A stretch of DNA of 64,000 bases. Source: Xanthomarina sp. F1114 (GTDB taxonomy: Bacteria; Bacteroidota; Bacteroidia; Flavobacteriales; Flavobacteriaceae). The stretch lies in the NCBI RefSeq assembly GCF_026410255.1, contig NZ_JAPMLL010000011.1:1-64000 (forward strand), read 5' to 3'. The translations under genes and the position numbers were made by a program. The first letter of the stretch is position 1; every line of letters starts with the position of its first letter. A model generated the notes under the pieces. It worked only from the letters and a program-made list of their open reading frames with translations. It was not told the origin of the DNA and did no database searches. Shown piece by piece: positions 18,506 through 28,002 of this stretch.

Positions 18506-18859
18506 TTAAACTTTTGGAGGAGGGAAATTAGGTTCTTTAAAAACCTGGTAAGTTTTTGGGGATATGAAATTAGTATCCGGATAAAATTGATTTTTAAACG
18601 GAATATCTGTTATTAGTGTTTCAAAGTGAAACTGAGGGGTGCAAAAAGTAGAAAATGGAATTACAGTTGTTTGAGAGTCTTGTGAAACAAAATGTTGATT
18701 TTCAGAATTTTTTGCTTGTGTTTTTTTGCAAAACGGATTTACAAAAGTAATGTCGTTGCTAGACATGAAGGACACCAATAGCTTTGCATCAACCAAAGTA
18801 TTCTTTGTTAAGAATACGGTTAAAAGAATTAGGGCTATATATGGCTTTATGTTTTGCAT
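18506..18859 (-). CDS. Small secreted protein of unknown function
   Basis: I do not recognise this 117-residue protein. It begins with a hydrophobic stretch (IKPYIALILLTVFL) that may be a signal peptide or anchor. It has two cysteines (NPFCKK, TFCTPQ) and ends in a proline-rich tail (EPNFPPPKV). The open frame begins three codons earlier with TTG, but the ATG at 18859 is the better start. It lies on the same strand as the DoxX gene, 102 bp upstream, and could be part of the same unit. Small Bacteroidetes proteins with such proline-rich tails are common near metal or redox genes, which is only a weak hint. Confidence 0.5.
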   Translation of the reverse strand: MQNIKPYIALILLTVFLTKNTLVDAKLLVSFMSSNDITFVNPFCKKTQAKNSENQHFVSQDSQTTVIPFSTFCTPQFHFETLITDIPFKNQFYPDTNFISPKTYQVFKEPNFPPPKV

Positions 18860-18982
18860 TAAGAACAAATATAGAAGTCTTTGTAGTATTAGTTTGTAAC
18901 AAGAGTTACATAAAATGCTTTTTATGAAGCTTTAACATTTCTTTATCTATTTAAGGTCAAAAAAATATTAGAAGCAGGATAT

Positions 18983-19015
18983 AAAAAAAGCTTTCCAAGT
19001 GTGGAAAGCTTTTTT
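18983..19015 (-). terminator. Terminator of the first M28 peptidase gene
   Basis: AAAAAGCTTTCCA and TGGAAAGCTTTTTT form a long perfect stem with a short loop and T-runs on both sides. It lies 20 bp past the stop codon at 19036. Confidence 0.85.
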
Positions 19016-19035
19016 AAATTTAATTTTTATATTAG

Positions 19036-20604
19036 TTATTCATTGGCTTTATCAACCACAATTCTTTGGTCTCTATTAGCTAATTCCCAGGCAGTATAAA
19101 ATATAAGTCTGGTTCTGTTTTCTAACAAATCGTATCTAATTTTATCCGGCGTATCTGATGGTTTATGGTAATCTGCATGCGTACCATTAAAATAAAAGAT
19201 AACTGGAATATTGTTTTTAGCAAAGTTATAGTGATCACTTCTATAATAGAAACGGTTTGGGTCGTTATCATCGTTATAGGTGTAATCAAATTCAATGTTT
19301 GTGTATTTCTTATTTGCAGCTTCAGAAATTTCGTGTAATTCTGTACTCAGTTTATCGGCTCCAATTAGATATAAGTAATTATTGTTTTTATCTTCATGTT
19401 TAGGATCTACACGTCCAATCATGTCAATATTTAAATTTGCCACTGTATTTTCTAATGGAAAAATTGGGTCAAAATCTGTATAATAACGCGAACCTAAAAG
19501 TCCTTTTTCTTCACCAGTAACATGTAAAAACAGGATAGAACGTTTTGGGCCATGCCCGTCTTTTTGTGCAGCTTTAAAAGCTTTGGCTATTTGAATAAGC
19601 GCAACAGATCCAGAACCATCGTCGTCTGCACCATTATAAATTTCACCATTTTTAACACCTTCGTGATCTAAATGAGCAGAAATAACAATAATTTCCTCTG
19701 GTTTTTCAGAACCTTTTATAATAGCAGCTACATTTTCCCCTACTATTTGAGTAGAATTACTTTTATAAGTCATTTGAATTGGCATATCAATTACTTGACT
19801 ATCTACGGTAGTTTCAATATTAGGCAATAAGGTTTTTGCTAAATCTGTATTGATTAGAAAGTAATACATGTCTTCGTTGTTTTCTCTTAAAGAAAAAGAC
19901 CCACTAGAACCGCCAAATCTTGCAGCAGCCATCGTATAAATTTCTGGATAGTAAAAGAATACAGCCTTAGCACCAAGTTCTTTGGCAGCATCGCGTTTTG
20001 CTCTATATGCTTGAGAAGCGTTAGACCATTTTGACGCATTGCTTGTACCTGTAATTAAAAAATTACCATCTGTATTTTTTGGTTCGCCAGAGCGGATTAG
20101 AACCACTTTTCCTTTTACGTCTAAATTTTCATAACTCGAGTAAGCTTCGTCTTCAATTCCGTAACCAGCATATACCACTTCAGACGTATTTAAAGTTCCG
20201 TCTTGTACAGAGGTAACAGATACAAAATCTTCAATTGAAGTAAACGATTTGTTATTTACATTAAGAGTAACATTTGGTGCAGCTGATTTTTCTAAAGGAA
20301 CTTCTTGAAAATAGTTATTATTAGGAAGAGCAGAAGGAACATCTAAGGCTACATAATGATCTTTTAAGAATTTAACAGCTTTCTTCTCTCCTTCCTCACC
20401 AGTTCCTCTTCCGGCAAATTCGTCTGAAGCAAAAATGTATAAATCTTCTTTTAATTCGGCAGAAGTGATTGTTGCTCCATATTTGCTAACGTCCAATGGA
20501 GTGGTGGTTTGTACTGTAGAAGTTGGGTTTGTAGTTTCGGCTTTTTGACTACCACAGGAAAATAATAATCCCACGCAGCAAACCATTAAAAACACTTTTT
20601 TCAT
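19036..20604 (-). CDS. M28-family zinc peptidase lipoprotein with PA domain
   Basis: This 522-residue lipoprotein (lipobox LFSC, residue 17) is an M28 aminopeptidase-type enzyme. The co-catalytic zinc ligands are visible in HLDHEG, GADDDGSG, GEEKG, NIDMIGR and DYHKPSDT. Between the N-terminal segment and the catalytic core lies an inserted PA domain (about 140-290, including YAGYGIEDEAYSSYENLDV), which often shapes substrate access. It should trim peptides at the cell surface or in the periplasm. The next gene upstream (20697-21734) is a paralogue on the same strand that lacks the PA insert. The two share long near-identical stretches, so they arose by tandem duplication. Confidence 0.9.
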   Translation of the reverse strand: MKKVFLMVCCVGLLFSCGSQKAETTNPTSTVQTTTPLDVSKYGATITSAELKEDLYIFASDEFAGRGTGEEGEKKAVKFLKDHYVALDVPSALPNNNYFQEVPLEKSAAPNVTLNVNNKSFTSIEDFVSVTSVQDGTLNTSEVVYAGYGIEDEAYSSYENLDVKGKVVLIRSGEPKNTDGNFLITGTSNASKWSNASQAYRAKRDAAKELGAKAVFFYYPEIYTMAAARFGGSSGSFSLRENNEDMYYFLINTDLAKTLLPNIETTVDSQVIDMPIQMTYKSNSTQIVGENVAAIIKGSEKPEEIIVISAHLDHEGVKNGEIYNGADDDGSGSVALIQIAKAFKAAQKDGHGPKRSILFLHVTGEEKGLLGSRYYTDFDPIFPLENTVANLNIDMIGRVDPKHEDKNNNYLYLIGADKLSTELHEISEAANKKYTNIEFDYTYNDDNDPNRFYYRSDHYNFAKNNIPVIFYFNGTHADYHKPSDTPDKIRYDLLENRTRLIFYTAWELANRDQRIVVDKANE

Positions 20605-20696
20605 AGATGTAAGTTTTAGTTATAAAAACAAAAATAGCCAAACAAAGTTCGTTGTTAGGCTCATTTTAAGAAATTTTAACAGCTGCAGACTTGATT

Positions 20697-21734
20697 TTAC
20701 ATGCTTTCGTTTAAAAAAAGTCTATTTTGTCTGTTGGCTAGCTGCCAAGCTGTAGCAAATATTAATTTGGCTCTTTTTTCTAATAATTCATAATTTATTT
20801 TTTCTGCTGTATCCGTTGATTTATGATAGTCTTCGTGCACTCCATTAAAGTAAAAAATAACTGGAATATTGTGTTTAGCAAAATTAAAATGATCGCTTCT
20901 GGAGTAATATTTATTGACATCGTCTTCGTCATTATACTTATAATCTAAAGTAAGATTATAGAAAGTTTCATTTACTTTTTCAGATAAAAGATGTAGCTCC
21001 TTACTCAATCTATCTGCTCCAATTAAATACAGATAATTGGGATTGTCTTTATGAGTTTTATCAACTCTTCCAACCATGTCTATATTTAAATTGGCAATAG
21101 TTTCATTTAGAGGAAAAACAGGGTTTTCTGTATAGAAACGGGAACCTTCAAGGCCAATTTCTTCGGCAGTAAGATGCATAAACAGAACAGAGCGTTTTGG
21201 GGAAAAGCCTTCTGTTTCTGCTTGTTTAAAAGCTTGAGCAATTTCTAATAGGGCAGCAGTTCCTGAACCATTATCGTCTGCTCCAAAATAAACCAGACTG
21301 TCTTTTACTCCAAGATGATCGTAATGAGCAGAAATAATTAGCACCTCTTCTGGTTTTTCTACTCCTTTAATAAAGGCTAAAACATTTTCTGTGGCATTTA
21401 TATCTTTAGAAAAGTAAGTTTCTGGAATGCATTGGTAGTACACAGAATCGTTAATAGGAGAGGAGATGTCTTCCTTTTGATAATAGGTTTTTAAGAAATT
21501 AGCAGCATCTTTTTGTCCTTTTTCACCTGTGCCACGGCCTTCGAATTCTGGCCCAGCAAAGGCGTATAATAAGTCTTTTAACTCTGAAGCTTTTATAGTG
21601 TTAGCATATTGAATAATAGTGGTGCTATCGGTTATTTTTATATTGTCTTTAAGGGTTTGAATTTTTGTACTGTACTTAGTTGTAGCGCAGGAGCCAACCA
21701 TAGTGAAGATAGAGGCAATTAGGAATAATTTCAT
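20697..21734 (-). CDS. M28-family zinc peptidase lipoprotein, short paralogue
   Basis: This 345-residue lipoprotein (lipobox VGSC) carries the same M28 catalytic core as its neighbour. The zinc motifs HYDHLG, GADDNGSG, AEEIGLEG, NIDMVGR and DYHKSTDT are all intact, so it should be an active aminopeptidase. The N-terminal ELKDLLYAFAGPEFEGRGTG segment and the NYLYLIGADRLSKELH stretch are almost the same as in the 522-residue paralogue 92 bp downstream, but the PA domain of about 150 residues is absent. The join is clean, with no frameshift. The loss or gain of the PA domain may mean the pair split their substrate range. Confidence 0.88.
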   Translation of the reverse strand: MKLFLIASIFTMVGSCATTKYSTKIQTLKDNIKITDSTTIIQYANTIKASELKDLLYAFAGPEFEGRGTGEKGQKDAANFLKTYYQKEDISSPINDSVYYQCIPETYFSKDINATENVLAFIKGVEKPEEVLIISAHYDHLGVKDSLVYFGADDNGSGTAALLEIAQAFKQAETEGFSPKRSVLFMHLTAEEIGLEGSRFYTENPVFPLNETIANLNIDMVGRVDKTHKDNPNYLYLIGADRLSKELHLLSEKVNETFYNLTLDYKYNDEDDVNKYYSRSDHFNFAKHNIPVIFYFNGVHEDYHKSTDTAEKINYELLEKRAKLIFATAWQLANRQNRLFLNESM

Positions 21735-21858
21735 AAATAGGTAGCTTATATATCAAATAAAAGAAAAAAAGTTGATAAAAGGAAGTGCTTATCTTGTTTT
21801 TGTAGCATGTGAGCGCTTTTTTACTATCTTTACTTAAATCCAAAATCTAGAATTACAG

Positions 21859-22284
21859 ATGAAAAAAATCATCATTATTAACGGGCCAAATCTAAATTTA
21901 TTAGGAAAGCGTGAGCCTCAAATTTATGGAAGTCAGACCTTTAATGAGTTTTTTGAAACTATTAAAGCAAGCTATCCACAAATAGAATTAGAACATTTTC
22001 AATCGAATATTGAAGGTGAAATTATCGATAAACTTCAAGAGGTTGGTTATTCTTATTATGGGATTATTTTAAATGCGGCCGCTTATACACATACTTCTGT
22101 GGGAATAGGTGATACAGTGGCAGCCATTGAAACAGCTGTGGTTGAAGTGCATATTTCCAACACATTTGAACGCGAGGAATTTAGACATCAGTCTTATGTT
22201 GCTCCGTATGCCAAAGGTGTTATTGTTGGTTTTGGCCTACAGAGTTATGAATTGGCTTTACAGAGTTTTTTAAGTCCGTTGTAA
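21859..22284 (+). CDS. aroQ: Type II 3-dehydroquinate dehydratase
   Basis: This 141-residue cytoplasmic enzyme converts 3-dehydroquinate to 3-dehydroshikimate in the shikimate pathway. The N-terminal INGPNLNLLGKREPQIYG holds the catalytic lid arginine R18 and tyrosine Y23. The motifs NAAAYTHTSVGI and HISNTFEREEFRHQS are typical of AroQ and carry substrate-binding residues and the catalytic histidine. Length is normal. It is transcribed alone, divergently from the M28 pair, and shares a bidirectional terminator with lpdA. Confidence 0.95.
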   Translation: MKKIIIINGPNLNLLGKREPQIYGSQTFNEFFETIKASYPQIELEHFQSNIEGEIIDKLQEVGYSYYGIILNAAAYTHTSVGIGDTVAAIETAVVEVHISNTFEREEFRHQSYVAPYAKGVIVGFGLQSYELALQSFLSPL

Positions 22285-22322
22285 GTCTTTAAATAAGAAA
22301 ATAGATTTCATTATAGTCCATA

Positions 22323-22352
22323 AAAAAAGTTCCGAAAATTTCGGAACTTTTT
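22323..22352. terminator. Bidirectional terminator between aroQ and lpdA
   Basis: AAAAAGTTCCGAAA and TTTCGGAACTTTTT form a 14-bp perfect stem between two converging genes, with T-runs on both strands. Confidence 0.9.
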
Positions 22353-22380
22353 AATTATATACTTACTCAATTTTGTTTTT

Positions 22381-23757
22381 CTATAGGTGAATTACTTCGC
22401 CGTAAGCATCTGCAACAGCTTCCATAACAGCTTCACTCATGGTTGGATGTGGATGGACAGCTTTTAAAACTTCGTGTCCGGTAGTTTCTAATTTTCTACC
22501 TAAAACAGCTTCGGCAATCATATCTGTAACTCCAGCACCAATCATGTGGCAGCCTAACCATTCGCCATATTTAGCATCGAAAATAACTTTTACAAATCCA
22601 TCTTTTGCGCCAGAAGCACTTGCTTTTCCAGAAGCCGAGAATGGGAATTTTCCAACTTTAATTTCGTATCCTTTTTCTTTCGCCTGTTTTTCGGTTAAAC
22701 CAACACTGGCAATTTCAGGAGAAGCGTAAGTACAACCAGGAATGTTTCCGTAGTCTAAGGCTTCAACATGTTGTCCAGCAATTTTTTCAACACATAAAAT
22801 TCCTTCAGCAGAAGCTACGTGAGCTAATGCTTGTCCAGGAGCAACATCTCCAATGGCATAATATCCAGGAATATTAGTTTGGTAGTAATTGTTTACTAAG
22901 ATTTTATCTCTATCTACAGCAATTCCCACATCTTCTAAACCAATATTTTCAATGTTCGATTTAATTCCAACGGCAGATAAAATAATATCAGCTTCAAGAA
23001 CTTCTTCTCCTTTAGAGGTTTTAACTGTTGCTTTTACTCCGTTTCCAGAAGTATCTACTTTAGTTACTTCGGCAGAAGTCATAATTTTTATTCCACTTTT
23101 CTTAAAGCTTTTTTCTAATTGCTTAGAAACGTCAATATCTTCAACAGGAACTATATTTGGTAAATATTCTACTATAGTTACATCCGTTCCCATAGAATTG
23201 TAGAAATAAGCAAATTCCACACCAATGGCTCCAGAACCTACTACTATCATTTTCTTTGGTTGTTCAGACAAAGTCATAGCTTCTCTGTAACCAATTACCT
23301 TTTTTCCATCTTGAGGTAAGCTTGGTAATTCTCTAGAACGCGCACCAGTAGCTATTATAATATGGTCTGCACTGTATTCTTTACCGTCCACATCAACTTT
23401 CTTTCCAGGTTTTAGTTTACCAAACCCTTCAATTACGTCAATTTTGTTCTTTTTCATTAAAAACTGAACGCCTTTACTCATGCCTCCAGCAACATTACGA
23501 CTGCGTTTTACGACTGCATCAAAATCTTTATCAAATTCTTTTACAGACAGGCCATAATCGTCAGCATGTTTTAAATATTCAAAAACTTGAGCAGATTTTA
23601 AAAGTGCTTTTGTTGGAATACATCCCCAATTTAAACACACTCCACCAAGACTTTCTTTTTCAATTACAGCTGTTTTAAAACCTAGCTGAGATGCTCTAAT
23701 AGCAGTCACGTAGCCACCAGGACCACTTCCAAGAACAATAATATCGTATTTACTCAT
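22381..23757 (-). CDS. lpdA: Dihydrolipoyl dehydrogenase (E3)
   Basis: This 458-residue flavoprotein reoxidises dihydrolipoamide for 2-oxoacid dehydrogenase complexes or the glycine cleavage system. The FAD motif GSGPGG is at residues 10-15. The redox disulfide is C41/C46 in GGVCLNWGCIPTKA. A second dinucleotide motif for NAD (VVGSGAIGVEFA) lies near 175, and the C-terminal HPHPTMSEA holds the catalytic histidine-glutamate pair. No lipoyl domain is fused on, and the partner E1/E2 genes are not in this window. Confidence 0.95.
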   Translation of the reverse strand: MSKYDIIVLGSGPGGYVTAIRASQLGFKTAVIEKESLGGVCLNWGCIPTKALLKSAQVFEYLKHADDYGLSVKEFDKDFDAVVKRSRNVAGGMSKGVQFLMKKNKIDVIEGFGKLKPGKKVDVDGKEYSADHIIIATGARSRELPSLPQDGKKVIGYREAMTLSEQPKKMIVVGSGAIGVEFAYFYNSMGTDVTIVEYLPNIVPVEDIDVSKQLEKSFKKSGIKIMTSAEVTKVDTSGNGVKATVKTSKGEEVLEADIILSAVGIKSNIENIGLEDVGIAVDRDKILVNNYYQTNIPGYYAIGDVAPGQALAHVASAEGILCVEKIAGQHVEALDYGNIPGCTYASPEIASVGLTEKQAKEKGYEIKVGKFPFSASGKASASGAKDGFVKVIFDAKYGEWLGCHMIGAGVTDMIAEAVLGRKLETTGHEVLKAVHPHPTMSEAVMEAVADAYGEVIHL

Positions 23758-24058
23758 CGTATATTTTTTAGTCGTTTTTTGAAGTTACGAAGGTACAAAA
23801 AGTATATTTCATATAACAAATGATGTTTTCTAAAAATTTTAAAAAGATGTTTGGCTCTTTAATTATTGGAATTTAGCCGGATTTAATGAAGAAACAAGTA
23901 GGATTCGATTTGGTTTTGTATCAATTTGCAACTTAAAAGTAAATCTGTAGAAAAGCACTCTCTTAAATATTCACTGAGTTTTTGTCTTTTTTGAAGTATT
24001 TCTAGACTATAACTATATTTAAAAAGTTAGTCCTAGTTTAGGGATAATTAATTTCGGG
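23758..24058. other. gene-free stretch between lpdA and msrB
   Basis: About 300 AT-rich bases with no convincing open frame, RNA or repeat. The region should contain the lpdA promoter and the end of the msrB transcript, but I could not place either with confidence. Confidence 0.4.
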
Positions 24059-24535
24059 TTAAGATTTAGGAATAAACTCTAATGCCACCCCATTTATACA
24101 ATGTCTTTTTCCCGTAGTTTCTTTAGGACCATCGTTAAACACATGACCTAAATGTCCGCCACAAGTGGCGCAATGCTCTTCAATACCCATATAACCGTTT
24201 CCTTCTTTCGAGAAAGCCACATTTCCAGAGATAACTCTATCAAAACTTGGCCATCCGGTTCCAGAATCGAATTTGTTTTCACTTTTATACAAAGGAGTTT
24301 TGCAGGCAGCACATACGTAAACACCTTCATCATAGTTTTTATCTAAAGGACTAGAAAATGCTCTTTCAGTACCAGATTCTCGTAAAACATAATAGGCTTG
24401 AGGACTTAATTCCTGTTTCCATTCGGCTTTTGTTTTAGTCACTTTAAATGAGTTTTTAGTGGTCGTTTTTTTATTTTCTTGACCCATACAACTTTGCATG
24501 CTTATTACTAAAAGGAAACTTATAAATATTTTCAT
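24059..24535 (-). CDS. msrB: Peptide-methionine (R)-S-oxide reductase, lipoprotein form
   Basis: This 158-residue enzyme repairs methionine-R-sulfoxide in proteins. The zinc-binding CxxC pairs are CAACKT and CATCGG. The core GTGWPSFDR and the catalytic RHCINGVALEF are intact. The frame opens at 24565, but MKIFISFLLVISMQSC (start at 24535) gives a proper lipoprotein signal with cysteine at the cleavage site. This copy should therefore work on oxidised envelope proteins. It is divergent from the M48 protease at 24688, another envelope quality-control lipoprotein. No MsrA is fused on or adjacent. Confidence 0.92.
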   Translation of the reverse strand: MKIFISFLLVISMQSCMGQENKKTTTKNSFKVTKTKAEWKQELSPQAYYVLRESGTERAFSSPLDKNYDEGVYVCAACKTPLYKSENKFDSGTGWPSFDRVISGNVAFSKEGNGYMGIEEHCATCGGHLGHVFNDGPKETTGKRHCINGVALEFIPKS

Positions 24536-24687
24536 TTGGATTAAATTTATTATGGATTGATACACTTTCAGTCGTGAAACTATTCTTAACTTTACAATCT
24601 AAATAGTAAAATTGTTTAAACAAAATTATCCCTGTTTTTTATAAAGGAATGATTTTTGTAATTTTAAATTCAGTTAAAAAATTAAAA

Positions 24688-25518
24688 ATGAGATTAAAAA
24701 AGATGTTAGGTATCTTGGTTTTGTTGTTAGTCGTTTCGGCTTGTTCCACAAATCCATTTACTGGAAAACAAACTATGGCATTGGTGCCAAATTCGCAATT
24801 ATTTCCAACAGCTTTTCAGCAGTACGATCAAGTGCTTAAGGAAAGCAAAGTAGTGACTGGGACTTCCCAATCTGAAATGATTACCAGAGTTGGGCAACGT
24901 ATATCTATAGCAGCTGAACGTTGGTTGAATGCAAATGGTTATTCGGGGTATTTAAAAGATTACCAATGGGAATATAAACTTATAGACGATAAAACGGTGA
25001 ATGCTTGGTGTATGCCAGGAGGTAAAATTGTTTTTTACACAGGCATTCTTCCAATTGCAGAAAGCGAAACTGGAGTAGCTGCCATTATGGGACACGAGGT
25101 AGCACATGCTTTGGCAAACCATGGACAACAACGTATGAGTGCAGATTATATTCAGCAAGGTGTGGCCTTGGCTGGAAATATTGCCATTCAAAATGATAAT
25201 GATAGAGCAGCTTTTAATCAGTATTATGGAATTGGAGCTCAAGTAGGAGTGATGTTACCTTTTAGTAGGAGTCATGAAACCGAAGCTGATAAAATAGGCC
25301 TGGTTTTGATGGCTATTGCAGGTTATAACCCAAGTGAGGCTGCCGAATTATGGAAGCGAATGAAAGCAAATAGTGGAGGTGGAGCTCCTCCAGAAATTCT
25401 AAGTACACACCCATCTAACGATACTAGGATTCAGGAAATTACTTCTTTAGTACCCATGGCAGTAGCTGAAGCCAAAAAGTTTGGAATAACAAGTTTTAGA
25501 CCAATTACTAAATTTTAA
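24688..25518 (+). CDS. M48-family metalloprotease lipoprotein
   Basis: This 276-residue lipoprotein (lipobox VSAC, then STNPFTGKQ) has the zinc motif HEVAHALANH and the third ligand glutamate in SRSHETEADKIGL. That pattern is typical of LoiP/YcaL/Oma1-like M48 peptidases, which degrade damaged or misfolded envelope proteins. The frame opens 39 bp earlier, but MRLKKMLGILVLLLV gives a normal signal peptide. It has its own terminator and is divergent from msrB. Confidence 0.9.
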   Translation: MRLKKMLGILVLLLVVSACSTNPFTGKQTMALVPNSQLFPTAFQQYDQVLKESKVVTGTSQSEMITRVGQRISIAAERWLNANGYSGYLKDYQWEYKLIDDKTVNAWCMPGGKIVFYTGILPIAESETGVAAIMGHEVAHALANHGQQRMSADYIQQGVALAGNIAIQNDNDRAAFNQYYGIGAQVGVMLPFSRSHETEADKIGLVLMAIAGYNPSEAAELWKRMKANSGGGAPPEILSTHPSNDTRIQEITSLVPMAVAEAKKFGITSFRPITKF

Positions 25519-25549
25519 AAAGGAATATTTTAAAATATTTACTTATTTT

Positions 25550-25583
25550 CGAAGCTGTTCTAATTTGTGAACAGCTTTTTTTA
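25550..25583 (+). terminator. Terminator of the M48 protease gene
   Basis: AAGCTGTTC and GAACAGCTT form a 9-bp stem around a TAATTTGT loop, followed by a run of T. It lies in the 79-bp gap before the MFS gene. Confidence 0.8.
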
Positions 25584-25597
25584 TTTAAAAATACTCT

Positions 25598-26896
25598 ATG
25601 GCAGAACTTCAAAAAGGAAGTAAAAAACTACTGAATGCTTGGGCTTTTTACGATTGGGCAAACTCAGTATACACATTAACTATTGCGTCTTCTATTTTTC
25701 CTATCTTCTATTCAGCGCTTTTTTTAAGTGAGATTAAGCATATAAATGCTTTTGGTTTTGAGTTTAAAAGTACAGCCTTAATAACCTTTGTCACTGCTTT
25801 TACCTTTCTTGTGGTTTCATTTATGTCACCTTTATTATCTGGAATTGCCGATTATGTTGGGAATAAGAAAAGTTTTATGAAATTTTTCTGTTATGTGGGA
25901 GGTCTTGGATGCATTGGTCTATACTGGTTTAGCTTAGAACATATTTATATGAGCCTTCTGTTTTACTTTATGGGATTGATTGGTTATTGGGGAAGTTTGG
26001 TTTTCTATAATTCGTATTTACCTGATATTGCATTTCCAGAGCAACAAGATAGAATTAGTGCTAGAGGGTTTTCTCTGGGGTATATAGGAAGTGTTATTTT
26101 ACTGCTTATTAATTTAGCTATGGTAATGAGTCAGGAAACCGGAGAAGCAAAAATGGAAATGATGCGTTGGTCTTTTGTTATGGTTGGTGTTTGGTGGATC
26201 TTATTTGCACAATACACCTTCTATATATTACCAAAAGGAGTTTCTAATGGCGAAAAGGTAACCAGAAATGTTGTGCTTAATGGCTTTAAAGAATTGCGTC
26301 AAGTTTGGAATCAGTTAAAAGAAGATCTCAGATTAAAACGATATTTAGGAGCTTTCTTTGTTTTTAGTATGGCTGTGCAAACCATTATGTTGGTGGCTGT
26401 TTATTTTGGTGAAGAAGAAATTGCCTGGGCCGATGCCGACGAAAAGACAATGGGTTTAATTGTGAGTATTTTAGTCATTCAGATAGTGGCTATCCTTGGA
26501 GCAATTTTAACTTCTAGAGCTTCTGAAAGATTCGGAAATATTAGAACGCTTATTAGTGTAAATATTATATGGATGACTTTATGTTTTGCAGCATATTTTG
26601 TGGAGACTCCTTTTCAATTTTATATAACAGCCGGGGTAGTAGGTTTGGTAATGGGAGGAATTCAAGCCTTAGCCAGATCAACTTATTCTAAGTTTTTACC
26701 AGATACAAAGGATACAACCTCTTATTTTAGTTTTTATGATGTTGCAGAAAAAATAGGAATCGTTATTGGAATGATCATTTTTGCAACCATAGACCAGGTA
26801 ACAGGAAGTATGCGAAACGCCATCCTATTTTTGTTTGTCTTCTTTTTAGTGGGCATTATTTTATTATTCCGAGTGCCAGAAAAACGACAGAATTAA
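25598..26896 (+). CDS. MFS transporter, UMF1/Atg22-like
   Basis: This 432-residue inner-membrane protein has about twelve hydrophobic helices. The N-terminal NAWAFYDWANSVYTLTI is the signature of the UMF1 (Atg22-like) branch of the major facilitator superfamily. The later QALARSTYSKFLPDTKDTT block is also characteristic of that branch. Yeast Atg22 exports amino acids from the vacuole, but bacterial substrates are unknown. The lipoprotein gene at 26927 follows after 30 bp and may be co-transcribed. Confidence 0.85.
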   Translation: MAELQKGSKKLLNAWAFYDWANSVYTLTIASSIFPIFYSALFLSEIKHINAFGFEFKSTALITFVTAFTFLVVSFMSPLLSGIADYVGNKKSFMKFFCYVGGLGCIGLYWFSLEHIYMSLLFYFMGLIGYWGSLVFYNSYLPDIAFPEQQDRISARGFSLGYIGSVILLLINLAMVMSQETGEAKMEMMRWSFVMVGVWWILFAQYTFYILPKGVSNGEKVTRNVVLNGFKELRQVWNQLKEDLRLKRYLGAFFVFSMAVQTIMLVAVYFGEEEIAWADADEKTMGLIVSILVIQIVAILGAILTSRASERFGNIRTLISVNIIWMTLCFAAYFVETPFQFYITAGVVGLVMGGIQALARSTYSKFLPDTKDTTSYFSFYDVAEKIGIVIGMIIFATIDQVTGSMRNAILFLFVFFLVGIILLFRVPEKRQN

Positions 26897-26926
26897 ATAA
26901 TTAAATACTAATTTAAATTTTTTATT

Positions 26927-27934
26927 ATGAATAAACACCTCAAATCAGCTCTTTATTTATCATTTTCATTATTCTTAGTTGTGTTTTCGGCTTGTGATAA
27001 CGAACCTATTGATCCAGGAATTATTGATAATGGAGGAGGAGTAGGATCTTGCGAAGAAGCTACTGAAGTTTTAATAACTGCGACTACCAATTATAACAAT
27101 GCCTCTCCAGAAGATGTAGGTTTTGAAGCTATATGTGTGGCTTATGCAAATGCTTTGCAAGGTGTTATTATTGCTTGTGGGGATACAGATGGAGCCTTAC
27201 AAGGAACACTAGACACTTTAGATTGCGAGCCTTCAGATTCAGCTTGTCAAGATGCGCAATTAGTAACACTTTCTGCCGAGGCCCAATACCAAGCAGATCC
27301 AGATAATACAGCTCTATGTAATGCATATAAAACAGCCCTAGTCAATGAAATCAATGCTTGTGGAGATATGGATGGAAGTTTACAAACTCTAATAGATACT
27401 TTAAATTGTACAACTGGAGGAACTACAGATGGAGAAGCTTTAATGACAGCAAACCTTGATGGAGAGCAATTTGACAACTTAAAACCAAACGGATATAATA
27501 TGTTTCAAAAAGCCATATCCATGGAAACTTATAGTTATGCTAACGATGATGATTATATTAAAATTCAAGGTAATAGTACCTATGCTGAAATTGTTCCTAA
27601 TGAATATACAAAAGAAATAAACCTACATATTCCTCAATCTAATTGGGCAGTTGGGACTTATCCTTTACAGACATCTGTAGCTCATGCTAGTTCTGGCGAT
27701 GTTAATACACATTATAATGTTATTTATAATAATGGAGATGGAAACAGTCAGGCCTACGAATTAGAGGGAGGAACAATTACTATTACAGAGTTTAATTTAA
27801 CAACTCGCGTAATTCGTGGTACTTTCGAATTTCAATATACCAGATACTTTGTAGATACTAATGAAGAAACAGGACCATTTGACTGTATTAATGGAACATT
27901 CGACTATTCATTAGACGATTCATATTTTGATTAA
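26927..27934 (+). CDS. Lipoprotein with two Cys-bounded repeats
   Basis: This 335-residue lipoprotein (lipobox FSAC) is of unknown function. After a glycine-rich linker it has two related segments of about 58 residues, CEEATEVLITATTNY to LDTLDC and CQDAQLVTLSAEAQY to IDTLNC. Each contains an ACGD(T/M)DG motif and four cysteines at matching places, which suggests a disulfide-stabilised helical repeat. The C-terminal half (from LMTANLDGEQFDNL) looks like the beta-rich DUF6252-type domain seen in many flavobacterial lipoproteins. It follows the MFS gene by 30 bp and ends at a strong bidirectional terminator. Confidence 0.75.
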   Translation: MNKHLKSALYLSFSLFLVVFSACDNEPIDPGIIDNGGGVGSCEEATEVLITATTNYNNASPEDVGFEAICVAYANALQGVIIACGDTDGALQGTLDTLDCEPSDSACQDAQLVTLSAEAQYQADPDNTALCNAYKTALVNEINACGDMDGSLQTLIDTLNCTTGGTTDGEALMTANLDGEQFDNLKPNGYNMFQKAISMETYSYANDDDYIKIQGNSTYAEIVPNEYTKEINLHIPQSNWAVGTYPLQTSVAHASSGDVNTHYNVIYNNGDGNSQAYELEGGTITITEFNLTTRVIRGTFEFQYTRYFVDTNEETGPFDCINGTFDYSLDDSYFD

Positions 27935-27952
27935 ATAATTTTAGAATAAAAT

Positions 27953-27984
27953 AAAACCCGAAGCATTTGCTTCGGGTTTTTTAT
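27953..27984. terminator. Bidirectional terminator
   Basis: AAAACCCGAAGCA and TGCTTCGGGTTTT form a 13-bp stem with a 2-nt centre and U-tracts both ways. It separates the plus-strand lipoprotein gene from the minus-strand sigma-factor operon. Confidence 0.9.
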
Positions 27985-28002
27985 TAAAACACAATTCTTA
28001 TC

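Noticed and set aside
20629-20645. Promoter of the first M28 gene
   Set aside because: TATTTTTG is present on the minus strand, but no TTG lies 17-20 bases upstream.
23796-23819. lpdA promoter
   Set aside because: A CAAAAAGTA box on the minus strand is one base too long, and the nearest TTG is only 12 bases away, so the spacing does not fit the consensus.
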